64,000 nt of DNA. Origin: Stenotrophomonas_A sp035629025. GTDB lineage: Bacteria; Pseudomonadota; Gammaproteobacteria; Xanthomonadales; Xanthomonadaceae. The position numbers and the translations under genes are program-made. A model generated the notes under the pieces. It did not search any database, was not told the origin of the DNA, and worked only from the letters and a program-made list of their open reading frames with translations. Positions within the stretch are counted from its first letter, which is position 1; every line of letters starts with the position of its first letter. The stretch is taken from positions 29,540-93,539 of the forward strand of contig DASPIU010000040.1 of the NCBI GenBank assembly GCA_035629025.1. Direction: 5' to 3'. Positions 25,101 through 33,356 of the stretch are shown here, in pieces.

Positions 25101-26018
25101 GTCCAGGCGCCAGCCATCAGCGCTGGTGCGCCAGCGCAGGCTCGCCTGCAGGCGGTCCCAGCGCAGCAGTGGCGCGGGCGCGCCAGCCGCGGCGGTGCCC
25201 CGCAGGCGCACGCCGCTGAGGTCGGCCTGCGTGGTCAAGCCGACGATGCGATGAGCTTTCAGCTCGGCCCACAGCTGAGCGCGGCCCTGCCCGCCGATCA
25301 GTTGCACGCCGGCGGCCTTCAGCAGGGGCGCCCAGGCGCCAAGTTCGGCCGGCGCCGCGGCGGCATAGGCATCGCCGTCGCCGCTGCGGCGATCGAAATC
25401 CAGCACGGCACTGACCGGCGCGCCGGCGGTGTCGATCCAGGCGCGGCCACCGGCGCGCACGCGCTCGCCATTGACGCGCAGGCGCAGGTCAATGCGCGGC
25501 AAGGTGGTGTCCACGCCGATGCCGGGCGCCCGCACTTGCAGGCGGCCCCCGACCACCTGCAGCTCGCCGAGCCGGCGCAGCGCGTCGAGCGGGTCACCGC
25601 TGCCGGTGGTCGGCAGGCCCTGCACCGACCAGGCACCGTCATCGGCGCGCAGCAGGGTCAAGGCCAGGTTGCGCAAGCGCAGTTCGGTCAGCGAACGCCC
25701 CGGCAACAAGCCGGAATACATTGCCACCAGCACCTCGGCCTCGCCCACGCGCACGCCATCATGCGCTCCAATGCGCAGGCCCTGCAGGCGCAGCAGTGGG
25801 CCGCGCCGCGTCCATTCGGTGCGCATCGCGTCGAAACGCACCGGCTGCCCGGCGCGGGCGCTGAGCCAGGCTTCGACCTTCTGCGGCTGCCGCTCCACCA
25901 GCGGCAGCACCTGGCTGAGCGCGCCGACCACCAGCGCCAGCACCACCACGCCCAGCGCCAGCGCATAGCTGGCGTAACGACGGGTCAGGCGGAGACGGCG
26001 GCGCAGCGGCGTGGGCAT
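22152..26018 (-). CDS. yhdP: YhdP-family AsmA-like envelope protein
   Basis: The 1288-residue protein has one N-terminal membrane helix (YASYALALGVVVLALVVGAL) followed by a very long periplasmic region of repeated beta-strand segments. This is the AsmA/TamB/YhdP architecture that bridges the inner and outer membranes and moves phospholipids. Landmarks are WTRRGPLLRLQGLRIG near the start, and AGRVLGLLSVAQLPRRLMLD then FRDFFSKGFAFNKVEGEVRF in the conserved C-terminal AsmA block. GAVAGGPVGAAVGAAANAVL is a late glycine-rich segment. The tail is Lys/Pro-rich (PEKPQKPENTKN). Position downstream of rng is the E. coli order. Confidence 0.9.
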   Translation of the reverse strand: MPTPLRRRLRLTRRYASYALALGVVVLALVVGALSQVLPLVERQPQKVEAWLSARAGQPVRFDAMRTEWTRRGPLLRLQGLRIGAHDGVRVGEAEVLVAMYSGLLPGRSLTELRLRNLALTLLRADDGAWSVQGLPTTGSGDPLDALRRLGELQVVGGRLQVRAPGIGVDTTLPRIDLRLRVNGERVRAGGRAWIDTAGAPVSAVLDFDRRSGDGDAYAAAAPAELGAWAPLLKAAGVQLIGGQGRAQLWAELKAHRIVGLTTQADLSGVRLRGTAAAGAPAPLLRWDRLQASLRWRTSADGWRLDAPLLRVTAGGKAQPMDGLTLAGGRHYAAIGRNLDVSPLLAVLGLTDRVEPGLRQWLRRSQPRLRLGRLQLVGEQGGKLWAEGRVDELAFATTGRAPGLSGLQGEFEGDGDGVRLRPDPSALLRFDWPSGFGVVHELRLAGDIVGWREGAGWQIGTPALRVQAPQYAAEVRGGVLFQADGTRPRLELAAKIDDAPVPVAKMFWIHSKMSQNAINWLDMALAGGTVTHGVGLVSGDLDQWPFTHQDGRFEATGQIRDGVIRFQRDWPAMEKVDADVAFIGNGFQLQGHGDLAGVAVDRFDAGIADFAEGDLYVRAHTGSDAARLLAMLRQSPLHKSYGETLDNVVASGPAETDFDLLLRLHGGPGGHLRGQVALNGAKLADKRWDLQFEQVQGKAAYSNEGFAAEGLAVRHKGNAGTLDLRAGNAVRDSAQAFEASYGSLLDAKDLFDRAPQMEWLRPYVHGASNWRIGVSLPRAEPGKPEAASHLRLDSDLIGTTLDLPAPLDKAAERALPTRVDVSLPLGSGEVDVAFGERVAVKAVTRGEQTGVRVVMGSGSVSDAPPAHGLVVSGHTDSLDAMDWISLARGGSGDAGSSLPLQQVDVLADRLLLVGGAFPQTRLRLKPQRDLIAVQLDGPALQGTLQVPNADGAVVSGDLQRLHWQSAAAPAPAASSDAATDAAAVSPALAQTVPEPQRRAVDEIDPARLPPLALDVADLQLGKLNLGKAVLRTRRLSDGLQLDQLQLHSADQDIALTGAWRGKGTTATTRLSARLDSRNLGDLVRDLGFGGQLRAGEGELLLDAGWPGAPTAFKVAALEGNLKVSARNGQLLEVEPGAGRVLGLLSVAQLPRRLMLDFRDFFSKGFAFNKVEGEVRFDEGRAQTNKVRIEGPAADIDIRGAADLRQQQFDQTIEVHPKSGNLLAVVGAVAGGPVGAAVGAAANAVLSKPLGELGARTYRVTGPWKDPKVEVVGRDDEPEKPQKPENTKN

Positions 26019-26122
26019 CGGATAGCGCGGTCAGGCGTGCAGAACGTGGGGAAGCGCACAGCATGCCAGTCCCTGGCCGAACTCGAGCGCAACGCCACCC
26101 GGCGCGCCGCGAGGCGGCTGCC

Positions 26123-27610
26123 TCACAGCAACACCACGTCGAACTGCTCCTGCAGGTACTGGTCGTCGGACTGGAAGCTGATGGTCTTGCCGAGGAATTC
26201 CTCCAGCTCGGCCACCGCGGTCGACTCCTCGTCGGTAATGCGCGCCACCACCTTGGACGAGGCGATCACCAGCAGCCGCGCCGCGTCGAACTGGCGCACG
26301 GCGCGGGTGATCTCGCGGAAGATCTCGTAGGTCACCGTCTCGGTGGTCTTGATGCTGCCGCGCCCGCCACATTCGGGGCAGGGCTCGGACAGCTGCCGCT
26401 CCAGGCTCTCGACGGTGCGCTTGCGGGTCATCTCGACCAGCCCCAGCGGCGAGAAGTCGTAGACGGTGGTCTTGGCATGGTCGCGCGCCAGCGACTTCTC
26501 CAGCGTGCGCAGCACCTGGCGGCGGTGCTCGGGGTCGTCCATGTCGATGAAGTCGATGATGATGATCCCGCCCAGGTTGCGCAGGCGCAGCTGCCGGGCC
26601 ACCGACTGCGCGGCTTCCAGGTTGGTGCGGAACACGGTCTCTTCGAGGTTGCGCTGGCCGACGAACGAGCCGGTGTTGACGTCGATGGTGGTCATCGCTT
26701 CGGTCTGGTCGATCACCAGGTAGCCGCCGGACTTCAGCGGTACCTGCTTCTCCAGCGCACGGCCGATCTCGTCCTCGACACCGTACAGATCGAAGATCGG
26801 ACGGTCGCCGGTGTACAGCTCGATGCGCTCGGCCAGCACCGGCATGTACTTGGCAACGAACGCCTGCAACTGGGCGAAGGTCTCGTTGGAGTCGACCTTG
26901 ACCTTGTCCACGTCCTTGCGGATCAGGTCGCGCACCGAGCGCAACGGCAGGCTCAGGTCTTCGTAGATGATGCTGCACGGCGCCGACTCGCGGCCGCGGC
27001 GCTCGACCACGTTCCACACCCGCGACAGGTAGGCGATGTCCTCGGCCAGCGCCTCGGCCGGCTGGCCCTCGGCATTGGTGCGGATGATGTAGCCGTAGCC
27101 GCCATGGCTGGCCGCCAGCTCGGTGACGATGCCCTTGAGGCGGGCGCGCTCGGCCTCGTCCTCGATCCGCGCCGAGACCCCGACCACCTTGGACTGCGGC
27201 AGCAGCACCAGATAGCGCGAGGGAATGCTGATCTGCGTGGTCAGGCGCGCGCCCTTGCTGCCGATGGGGTCCTTGACCACCTGCACCACGATGTCCTGGC
27301 CATCGCGCAGCAACTCGACGATGGGCACGGCGGTGGCCGGGGTCAGCGGCGGCTCGCCGGACTCCACCACCCCGGCCGGCGCGGCGCGGACCACGTCATT
27401 GGCATGCAGGAAGGCCGCTCGTTCCAGGCCGACCTCGACAAAGGCCGCCTGCATGCCCGGCATCACCCGCTGCACCTTGCCCTTGTAGATGTTGCCGACC
27501 ACGCCGCGGCGCCAGCCGCGCTCGATGTGCAGTTCCTGCAACATGCCGTTTTCGATCACCGCCACGCGGGTCTCGCGCGGGGTCACGTTGACCAGAATCT
27601 CTTCCGACAT
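26123..27610 (-). CDS. rng: Ribonuclease G
   Basis: The 495-residue endoribonuclease matures the 5' end of 16S rRNA and decays some mRNAs. The N-terminal S1 domain contains NIYKGKVQRVMPGMQAAFVE, then VGLERAAFLHANDV. The catalytic DNase-I-like part has TTIDVNTGSFVG and GGIIIIDFIDMDDPEHRRQV, supplying the two Mg-binding aspartates. The zinc-link is CPECGGRGS. The protein ends right after this core, without the long C-terminal scaffold of RNase E, so RNase G is the correct assignment. The ATG overlaps the maf stop codon by one base (TGATG), so the two are translationally coupled. The order maf-rng-yhdP matches E. coli. Confidence 0.96.
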   Translation of the reverse strand: MSEEILVNVTPRETRVAVIENGMLQELHIERGWRRGVVGNIYKGKVQRVMPGMQAAFVEVGLERAAFLHANDVVRAAPAGVVESGEPPLTPATAVPIVELLRDGQDIVVQVVKDPIGSKGARLTTQISIPSRYLVLLPQSKVVGVSARIEDEAERARLKGIVTELAASHGGYGYIIRTNAEGQPAEALAEDIAYLSRVWNVVERRGRESAPCSIIYEDLSLPLRSVRDLIRKDVDKVKVDSNETFAQLQAFVAKYMPVLAERIELYTGDRPIFDLYGVEDEIGRALEKQVPLKSGGYLVIDQTEAMTTIDVNTGSFVGQRNLEETVFRTNLEAAQSVARQLRLRNLGGIIIIDFIDMDDPEHRRQVLRTLEKSLARDHAKTTVYDFSPLGLVEMTRKRTVESLERQLSEPCPECGGRGSIKTTETVTYEIFREITRAVRQFDAARLLVIASSKVVARITDEESTAVAELEEFLGKTISFQSDDQYLQEQFDVVLL

Positions 27611-28182
27611 CAGGGCGCTCCGGAGGCGTTGAGCAATTGCGAGGTCTGGTACAGCGGCAGGCCCATCACCCCGGAGTAGCTGCCGGACAGGTGCTGGACA
27701 AAACTTTCGGCGCGGCCCTGGATGGCATAGGCGCCGGCCTTGCCCATCGGCTCGCCAGTGGCGACATAGGCAGCGATGGCCGCCTCGTCCAGTTCGGCGA
27801 AGCGCACCGTGGTTTCCACGGCGCTGCAGCGCGGCTCGGTGCCAGCGCTGGCCAAGGCGACGACGGTGATGACCTGGTGCTCGCGCCCGGACAACGCGCG
27901 CAGCATGGCGGCGGCATCGTGCGCATCGGCCGGCTTGCCGAACACGCGGTCGCCGAGCACCACCTCGGTGTCTGCGCCGAGCACCCGCGCCTGCGGATCG
28001 TCGGCGGCCACCGCGGCCAGGCCGGTGCGCGCCTTGTCCAGCGCCACGCGGCGCACATAGTCGTGCGCCGCTTCGCCCGCGCCACGCACTTCCGGCACCT
28101 CCAGGTCCAGGACCTGGAAGGGGACGGCGAGGCGCTGCAGGAGTTCAAGGCGACGGGGGGAACGGGAAGCAAGCCAGAGCAT
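27610..28182 (-). CDS. maf: Maf-family nucleoside triphosphate pyrophosphatase
   Basis: The 190-residue protein has the Maf signature ASRSPRRLELLQRLAVPF at the N-terminus, VLGADTEVVLGDRVFGKP with the metal-binding Asp in the centre, and YAIQGRAESFVQHLSGSYSG near the end. It resembles YhdE, which hydrolyses dTTP, UTP and modified pyrimidine nucleotides to monophosphates in the cytosol. The gene starts 110 bp from the divergent SIMPL gene and is the first of the maf-rng-yhdP transcript. Confidence 0.93.
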   Translation of the reverse strand: MLWLASRSPRRLELLQRLAVPFQVLDLEVPEVRGAGEAAHDYVRRVALDKARTGLAAVAADDPQARVLGADTEVVLGDRVFGKPADAHDAAAMLRALSGREHQVITVVALASAGTEPRCSAVETTVRFAELDEAAIAAYVATGEPMGKAGAYAIQGRAESFVQHLSGSYSGVMGLPLYQTSQLLNASGAP

Positions 28183-28292
28183 CGGCGAAGCATAACCTGC
28201 GACCCCGTGTGCAAGGGTTGGTCACGCTCGACTCACAGGCGGTTCATCGTCACGAAATCACGCTGGCCGCGCCCATCCTCAAGGAATGTCGA

Positions 28293-29024
28293 ATGCGCGC
28301 CCGCCTCAAGCCCTTCCTGCTCGCCCTGTCCCTCAGCCCACTGGCCATCGCCATGACCGCCCAGGCCCAGACCTCGCCTGCCTACACCCTGCCCGCAGAT
28401 GGCACCATCCTCAACATCTCGGCCGAAGCCGAAGCCAGCCGCGTGCCGGATGTGGCCAGGCTGTCGGCCGGCGTTGTCACCGAGGCCGTCGACGGCAATG
28501 CCGCCATGCGCCAGAACGCCGAGCAGATGAGCAAGGTGATGGCGGCGATCAAGGCCGCCGGCATCGCCGAGAAGGACGTGCAGACCAGCGGCATCAACCT
28601 GAGCCCGCAGTACCAGTACAAGGACGGCACCGCGCCGCGCATCACTGGCTACCAGGCCAGCAACACCGTGAGCCTCAAGGTCCGCGACATCTCGCGCCTG
28701 GGCAAGGTGCTCGACGCGCTCGCCGCACAGGGTGCCAACCAGATCAACGGCCCTTCCTTCGAGATCGACCAGCCCGAACCGGTCTATGACGAAGCGCGCC
28801 TGGCCGCCCTGGAAAAGGCGCAGGCCCGCGCGCAGACCTATGCCCGCGCGCTGGGCCTGAAGGTGCGCCGCATCGTCAGCATTTCCGAAGGCCGCGGGGG
28901 TGGCGTGCGCCCGGTGATGATGATGGCCGCGCGCGCGCAAAGCGCGGCGATGGATACGCCGGTGGCGCCGGGCGAGTCGACGTTGTCGGTGAACCTGGAT
29001 GTGAGCTTCGAGCTGGCGCGCTGA
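28293..29024 (+). CDS. SIMPL (DUF541) domain periplasmic protein
   Basis: The 243-residue protein has a signal peptide (PFLLALSLSPLAIAMTAQAQ) and a SIMPL/DUF541 domain: LNISAEAEASRVPDVARLSA, GIAEKDVQTSGINLSPQYQY, then TGYQASNTVSLKVRDISRLG and QINGPSFEIDQPE. The family includes E. coli YggE, associated with oxidative-stress tolerance; the mechanism is unknown. AAGGA stands 7 nt before the ATG. It is the first gene of the + strand accessory block and is followed by a terminator-like hairpin, so it is probably monocistronic. Confidence 0.88.
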   Translation: MRARLKPFLLALSLSPLAIAMTAQAQTSPAYTLPADGTILNISAEAEASRVPDVARLSAGVVTEAVDGNAAMRQNAEQMSKVMAAIKAAGIAEKDVQTSGINLSPQYQYKDGTAPRITGYQASNTVSLKVRDISRLGKVLDALAAQGANQINGPSFEIDQPEPVYDEARLAALEKAQARAQTYARALGLKVRRIVSISEGRGGGVRPVMMMAARAQSAAMDTPVAPGESTLSVNLDVSFELAR

Positions 29025-29051
29025 TCTCGCGCGTTTGCTGTGTGGCGAGAG

Positions 29052-29079
29052 GGGCGCCTTGTGAGGGGCGCCCTTCTTT
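29052..29079 (+). terminator. Probable intrinsic terminator after the SIMPL gene
   Basis: A 7-bp GGGCGCC/GGCGCCC stem with an 8-nt loop is followed by TTCTTT. It begins 28 nt after the stop codon. Confidence 0.6.
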
Positions 29080-29109
29080 ATTGCCGCGGTTGGTTATTGC
29101 CGCGGTTGG
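29078..29109 (+). repeat. Perfect 16-bp tandem duplication
   Basis: TTATTGCCGCGGTTGG occurs twice, head to tail, directly after the SIMPL terminator. Confidence 0.85.
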
Positions 29110-29259
29110 GGGCCGCTGTAGGAGCCCGGGCGAACGCGCGCGGCCAGGTCGTCAATCCCAAACGGCAGCCCAACGACTCACACGCCGCCGCTATCCAATT
29201 CCCGGCGCCCAAGCCGAATATCCAGGTGCAGGCGCTGTCCCGCACACCAGGACATCTGT

Positions 29260-29285
29260 GCAGTTCCTTTCCGCAGTTCCTTTCC
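29260..29285 (+). repeat. Perfect 13-bp tandem duplication before the tonB-like gene
   Basis: GCAGTTCCTTTCC occurs twice, head to tail. The second copy runs into the Shine-Dalgarno AGGAGGTGG of the TonB-like gene, so copy number could change the leader. Confidence 0.85.
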
Positions 29286-29297
29286 AGGAGGTGGATC

Positions 29298-29966
29298 ATG
29301 GTTCGCACGCAATATTCGCCCTTCGCTTTCCGCTTCGACCCCTCGCGCATCCTCGCCCTCAGCACCGCCATCGCGCTGCACCTGCTGGCGCTGCTGCTCC
29401 TGCTGATCCCACTGACTCAGCGCACTCCGCTGCCCGTTCCCAGCGTACCCACCCCGCGCTGGCAAATCCCCGTAACCCTGCCCGCCCCACCGGTGCCGCT
29501 GCCGCTCGAACCGAGCACACCGCAGCCGCCACAACCGCTTGTCCCCATCCACCAGGCCGCGCCGCAAACCCCCACCGCACTGCCCGCAGCCACCAGTACC
29601 GAAGCGGCCCTGGCCGAGCCCGCTGCCGAGCCGACCACCACGCCAGCCACCGACACCGGCCCGGCCACCGACCTGTCGCCGACGCTGCCCGGCGCCAGCC
29701 TGCAATACCTGCAAGCGCCGCCGCCGACCTATCCGCGCAGCGCTCTGCTCGATCGCCTGGAGGGCACGGTGCTGCTGCAAGTGCACGTGGACATCAACGG
29801 CCAGCCCATCGCCGTGGACATCGCCCGCAGCAGCGGCCACCACGTGCTGGACAGGGCTGCGCGCGATCAGGTCCTGAAGCGTTGGCGCTTCCGTCCCGCC
29901 CTGAGCGAAGGCCAGCCGGTCGAAGCCGTCGGCCTGGTTCCAGTCGCGTTTTCACTATCGCGGTGA
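29298..29966 (+). CDS. TonB-like energy transducer
   Basis: The 222-residue protein has a short N-terminal tail, one membrane helix (ILALSTAIALHLLALLLLLI), a long Pro/Ala/Thr-rich periplasmic spacer (about 45-135) and a C-terminal TonB domain (about 140-222). The domain contains PPPTYPRSALLDRLEGTVLL, VDINGQPIAVDIARSSGHHV and LKRWRFRPALSEGQ. TonB proteins transmit proton-motive energy to outer-membrane receptors. The S-x-x-x-H motif expected in the membrane helix is present (STAIALH). Two large TonB-dependent receptors follow within 7.4 kb, so this is probably a dedicated transducer. No exbB or exbD is nearby. AGGAGG precedes the ATG. Confidence 0.88.
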   Translation: MVRTQYSPFAFRFDPSRILALSTAIALHLLALLLLLIPLTQRTPLPVPSVPTPRWQIPVTLPAPPVPLPLEPSTPQPPQPLVPIHQAAPQTPTALPAATSTEAALAEPAAEPTTTPATDTGPATDLSPTLPGASLQYLQAPPPTYPRSALLDRLEGTVLLQVHVDINGQPIAVDIARSSGHHVLDRAARDQVLKRWRFRPALSEGQPVEAVGLVPVAFSLSR

Positions 29967-30132
29967 ACAAGACCGGGGGCGGCCGCGCCAGGCGGGGCCG
30001 CCTCACACAATTCGCCACAGTACGGAAGAAAATCAACGACGTTGCCGGATGATGCCGGCTTTTGCACTCATAACCATCGCTGTCAGGAAAAACCCACCCA
30101 AGTCACATTTGTGGTGTTTGCATGAAATTTCC

Positions 30133-30161
30133 GTGACGCCGCACTTAAACCTGAGTAGATT
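30133..30161 (+). promoter_or_regulatory. Candidate promoter of the first TonB receptor
   Basis: GTGACG and TAGATT are separated by 17 bp, each matching four of six consensus bases. The predicted start would leave a leader of about 70 nt. The 273-bp gap before the receptor holds no gene. Confidence 0.3.
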
Positions 30162-30239
30162 CTGAATGTCGCCATTCATGCATGACCGACAGGCCTTGCA
30201 CGCGACAGACCGATGAACCCTACTCAGGAGAGAGAGCTA

Positions 30240-33200
30240 GTGGCAGTCAATCACCGAACCAAACGGGCCCTGCAGCGCTCCGCGCTCAGCCTCGCCCTAG
30301 GCATCTGCTTCAGCCCCACGCTTTACGCCCAGTCCAATACCTCCGGCGCCATCTTCGGCCAGGCGGGCGCAGGCTCCACGGTACAGATCCAGAATCCGGC
30401 AACCGGCTTCCAACGCTCCATCACCGTCGGCAACGACGGCACCTACCGCTTCTCCGCGCTGCCGACCGGCAGCTACAACGTCACCTACACCGGTACCGAT
30501 GGCGCCACCGCCACCCGCGAAGGCGTCAACGTCAACGTCGGCACCGGCACCCCGGTCAACTTCGCCAACCTGCGCAACGATGCGGCCACGCTGGACACCG
30601 TGCAGGTCCGCGCCACCGGCGCGGTGAACCCGATCGACGTCTCCTCGGTGGAATCGACCACCATCCTCACCGCCGAGCAGATCGCCAAGATCCCGGTGGC
30701 GCGCGATGCCACCTCGGTCGCGTTGCTGGCGCCGGGCACGGTGCGCGGCGATGCGGCCTTCGGCAACCTGGCCTCGTTCGGCGGTTCGTCGGTGGCCGAG
30801 AACCAGTACTTCATCAACGGCTTCAACGTCACCAATACGTTCCGCAACCTCAATTTCTCCAAGGTGCCCTTCGAGGCCATCGCCGAGCAGCAGGTCAAGA
30901 CCGGCGGCTACGGCGCCGAGTTCGGCCGCTCCACGGGCGGTGTGGTCAACCAGATCACCAAGCGCGGTACCAACGAGTTCCATGCCGGCGGCAACGTGTT
31001 CTACTCGCCGCGCGCGCTGCAGTCGGACACGGTGAATTACTACTTCCGCAACCCGCTGTCCGGCGAGTATGGCGCGCTGGCGCAGGACAACTCGGACGTG
31101 GATGCCAACTCGCTGATCACCTCGGCGTGGGCCTCCGGCGCGCTGGTCAAGGACCGCCTGTTCGCCTACGGCCTGGTGTCGTACGGCAAGAACGAGAACA
31201 CGCTGGCGGCGACCCCCTTCGGCGACCGCGCCGGCGATGAGGAGGTCAAGAACCCGAACTGGCTGGTCAAGCTGGACTGGGACATCAACGACAGCAACAA
31301 GCTGGAGTTCACCAGCTTCAGCGACAAGACCAAGACCGAAACCGCCTTCCAGGACAGCAACGGCGCCTACGTCGGCACCAACTTTGAAGAGAACGGCGGC
31401 GAGAACTACATCGGCAAGTACACCGGCTACTTCACCGACACCTTCACCATGTCGGCGCTGTACGGCCACGGCACCTTCAAGCGCAACCAGCACCTGCGCA
31501 CCGCCGATGGCACCCTGGTGCAGTACGACGGCGACCTCAACAACCCGGCCACCGGCTGCCCGCGCGTGACCGACGTGCGCCCGCTGTACCGCCAGCTGGC
31601 GACCGGTGGCGAAATCGAGTCGTTCTGCAACATCACCAACGACGCGATCGACCGCCGCGATTCCGAAGACACCCGCGACCAGTTCCGCGTGGACTTCGAA
31701 TGGTCGCTGGGCGATCACCTGGTCCGCTTCGGCTACGACCGCGACGACTACAAGTCGGTGGCCGGCACCTCGATCGAGGGCGGCCGCCTGTGGCGCTACT
31801 CGACGGTCAACCCTGATGGCAGCGAGCAGCCCAACGGCGACGAGTTCGACATCGTGCGCGAGCAGATCGTCAACCAGGGCACCGAGGTCAAGCTCAAGCA
31901 GTGGGCGATGTACGTCGAGGACAGCTGGAAGATCACCGACACCTTCCTGGCCTACCTCGGCGCGCGCTGGGACACCTTCGAGAACTACAACGGCGAAGGC
32001 CAGCAGTACGTCAAGATCGACAAGCAGTTCGGTCCGCGCCTGGGCTTCTCCTGGGACGTGCTCGGCGACTCGTCGCTGAAGATCTACGGCAACGCCGGCC
32101 GCTACGCGCTGCCGCTGACCCCGAGCGTGGCCGTGCGCGGCGCCAGCGCCTCGCTGTACACCCGCCAGAACTACTACTACACCGGCGTTGATCCGGTTAC
32201 CGGCGCGCCGACCGGGCTCACCCCGCGCGGTGGCCTGACCTACATCAACGGCGAATTCGGCGAGCCGAAGAACCCGGCCACGATTGCCGCCACCAACCTC
32301 GACCCGATGTACCAGGACGAGTACATCCTGGGCTTCCAGAGCCAGATCACCGACCACCAGTCGATCGGCGCGCGCGGCATCTACCGCAAGCTAAAGGCCG
32401 CCATCGACGACAACTGCGACTACACGCCGATCTACAACCAGGCCGTGGCCGACGGCTATGACCCGGTGCTGCCGAACGATGGCTTCCCGTACTGCCGCAT
32501 GTTCAACCCGGGCAAGGATGCGGTGTTCCTGACCGACATCGAAGGCAACGGCCAGCTCACCGAGTACACCATCGACGCCGACCTGCTCTCGCCCAAGGCG
32601 CGCCGCACCTACAAGGCCGTCGAGCTGTTCTGGGACGGCAGCTGGGACAAGTTCTTCTTCCAGGGTTCGTGGACCATCGCCTGGAACAAGGGCAACACCG
32701 AAGGCGGCGTGAAGTCAGACATCGGCCAGGGTGACACCAGCGTGACCCAGGACTTCGACTACAAGGAACTGATGGTCGATTCCTACGGCTACCTGCCCAA
32801 CGACCGCCGCCACAGCATCAAGATCTTCGGCAACTACCAGTTCACCGACGAGTGGTCGCTGGGTGCGAACCTGCTGGTGCAGTCGGGCCGGCCGAAGAAC
32901 TGCCTGGGCGTGTTGTACCCGTGGAACGGCGACAACATCCACCCGTACGGTTCCTCGTTCTTCCGCTGCGGCACCACCGAAGTCGGGGGCACCGGCCCGT
33001 CCGAGGCCCGCCCGCGCGGTACCGCCGGCCGCCTGCCGTGGACCAACACGCTCGACCTCAACGTGGCCTACCTGCCGAAGTGGGCACCGGGCCTGCAGTT
33101 CAAGGTCGATATCTTCAACGTGTTCGACCAGCAGAAGGTCACCGCGGTGTCGGACGAAGCCGAGGACGATGCCACCGGCACGCCGCTGGACACCTATGGT

Positions 33201-33260
33201 GTCTATCGCAGCACCCAGGCACCGCGCTCGTTCCGCTTCATGGTGCAGTACGACTTCTGA
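30240..33260 (+). CDS. Oar-like TonB-dependent outer-membrane receptor
   Basis: The 1006-residue protein has a signal peptide (SALSLALGICFSPTLYAQ), a carboxypeptidase-regulatory-like beta domain at about 30-110 (GAGSTVQIQNPATGFQRSIT, DGTYRFSALPTGSYNV), a plug domain and a 22-strand-type barrel ending FRFMVQYDF. The plug includes QQVKTGGYGAEFGRSTGGVV. This is the Oar subtype of TonB receptors, abundant in Xanthomonadaceae. The imported ligand is unknown. GTG at 30240 is preferred because AGGAGAGAG lies just before it; an in-frame ATG at 30213 would overlap the ribosome-binding site. A TonB gene lies upstream and two sulfotransferases downstream. Confidence 0.9.
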   Translation: MAVNHRTKRALQRSALSLALGICFSPTLYAQSNTSGAIFGQAGAGSTVQIQNPATGFQRSITVGNDGTYRFSALPTGSYNVTYTGTDGATATREGVNVNVGTGTPVNFANLRNDAATLDTVQVRATGAVNPIDVSSVESTTILTAEQIAKIPVARDATSVALLAPGTVRGDAAFGNLASFGGSSVAENQYFINGFNVTNTFRNLNFSKVPFEAIAEQQVKTGGYGAEFGRSTGGVVNQITKRGTNEFHAGGNVFYSPRALQSDTVNYYFRNPLSGEYGALAQDNSDVDANSLITSAWASGALVKDRLFAYGLVSYGKNENTLAATPFGDRAGDEEVKNPNWLVKLDWDINDSNKLEFTSFSDKTKTETAFQDSNGAYVGTNFEENGGENYIGKYTGYFTDTFTMSALYGHGTFKRNQHLRTADGTLVQYDGDLNNPATGCPRVTDVRPLYRQLATGGEIESFCNITNDAIDRRDSEDTRDQFRVDFEWSLGDHLVRFGYDRDDYKSVAGTSIEGGRLWRYSTVNPDGSEQPNGDEFDIVREQIVNQGTEVKLKQWAMYVEDSWKITDTFLAYLGARWDTFENYNGEGQQYVKIDKQFGPRLGFSWDVLGDSSLKIYGNAGRYALPLTPSVAVRGASASLYTRQNYYYTGVDPVTGAPTGLTPRGGLTYINGEFGEPKNPATIAATNLDPMYQDEYILGFQSQITDHQSIGARGIYRKLKAAIDDNCDYTPIYNQAVADGYDPVLPNDGFPYCRMFNPGKDAVFLTDIEGNGQLTEYTIDADLLSPKARRTYKAVELFWDGSWDKFFFQGSWTIAWNKGNTEGGVKSDIGQGDTSVTQDFDYKELMVDSYGYLPNDRRHSIKIFGNYQFTDEWSLGANLLVQSGRPKNCLGVLYPWNGDNIHPYGSSFFRCGTTEVGGTGPSEARPRGTAGRLPWTNTLDLNVAYLPKWAPGLQFKVDIFNVFDQQKVTAVSDEAEDDATGTPLDTYGVYRSTQAPRSFRFMVQYDF

Positions 33261-33305
33261 TCCACTGCCGTACCTACAACAACGAGCAACACGGCTCTTT
33301 GCTCC

Positions 33306-33333
33306 AACGGCCGCCGCAAGGCGGCCGTTCTTT
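33306..33333 (+). terminator. GNRA-loop hairpin between receptor and sulfotransferase genes
   Basis: A perfect 10-bp stem (AACGGCCGCC/GGCGGCCGTT) closes a GCAA loop, followed by a short C-TTT tail. It lies between the receptor stop and the next ATG at 33357, so it may terminate partially and set the expression ratio. Confidence 0.6.
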
Positions 33334-33356
33334 CCGGGCCCGTTTCGGAACCACGA

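Noticed and set aside
26063..27679. Long + strand open frame opposite rng
   Set aside because: Antisense to the certain RNase G gene, without ribosome-binding site or domain.
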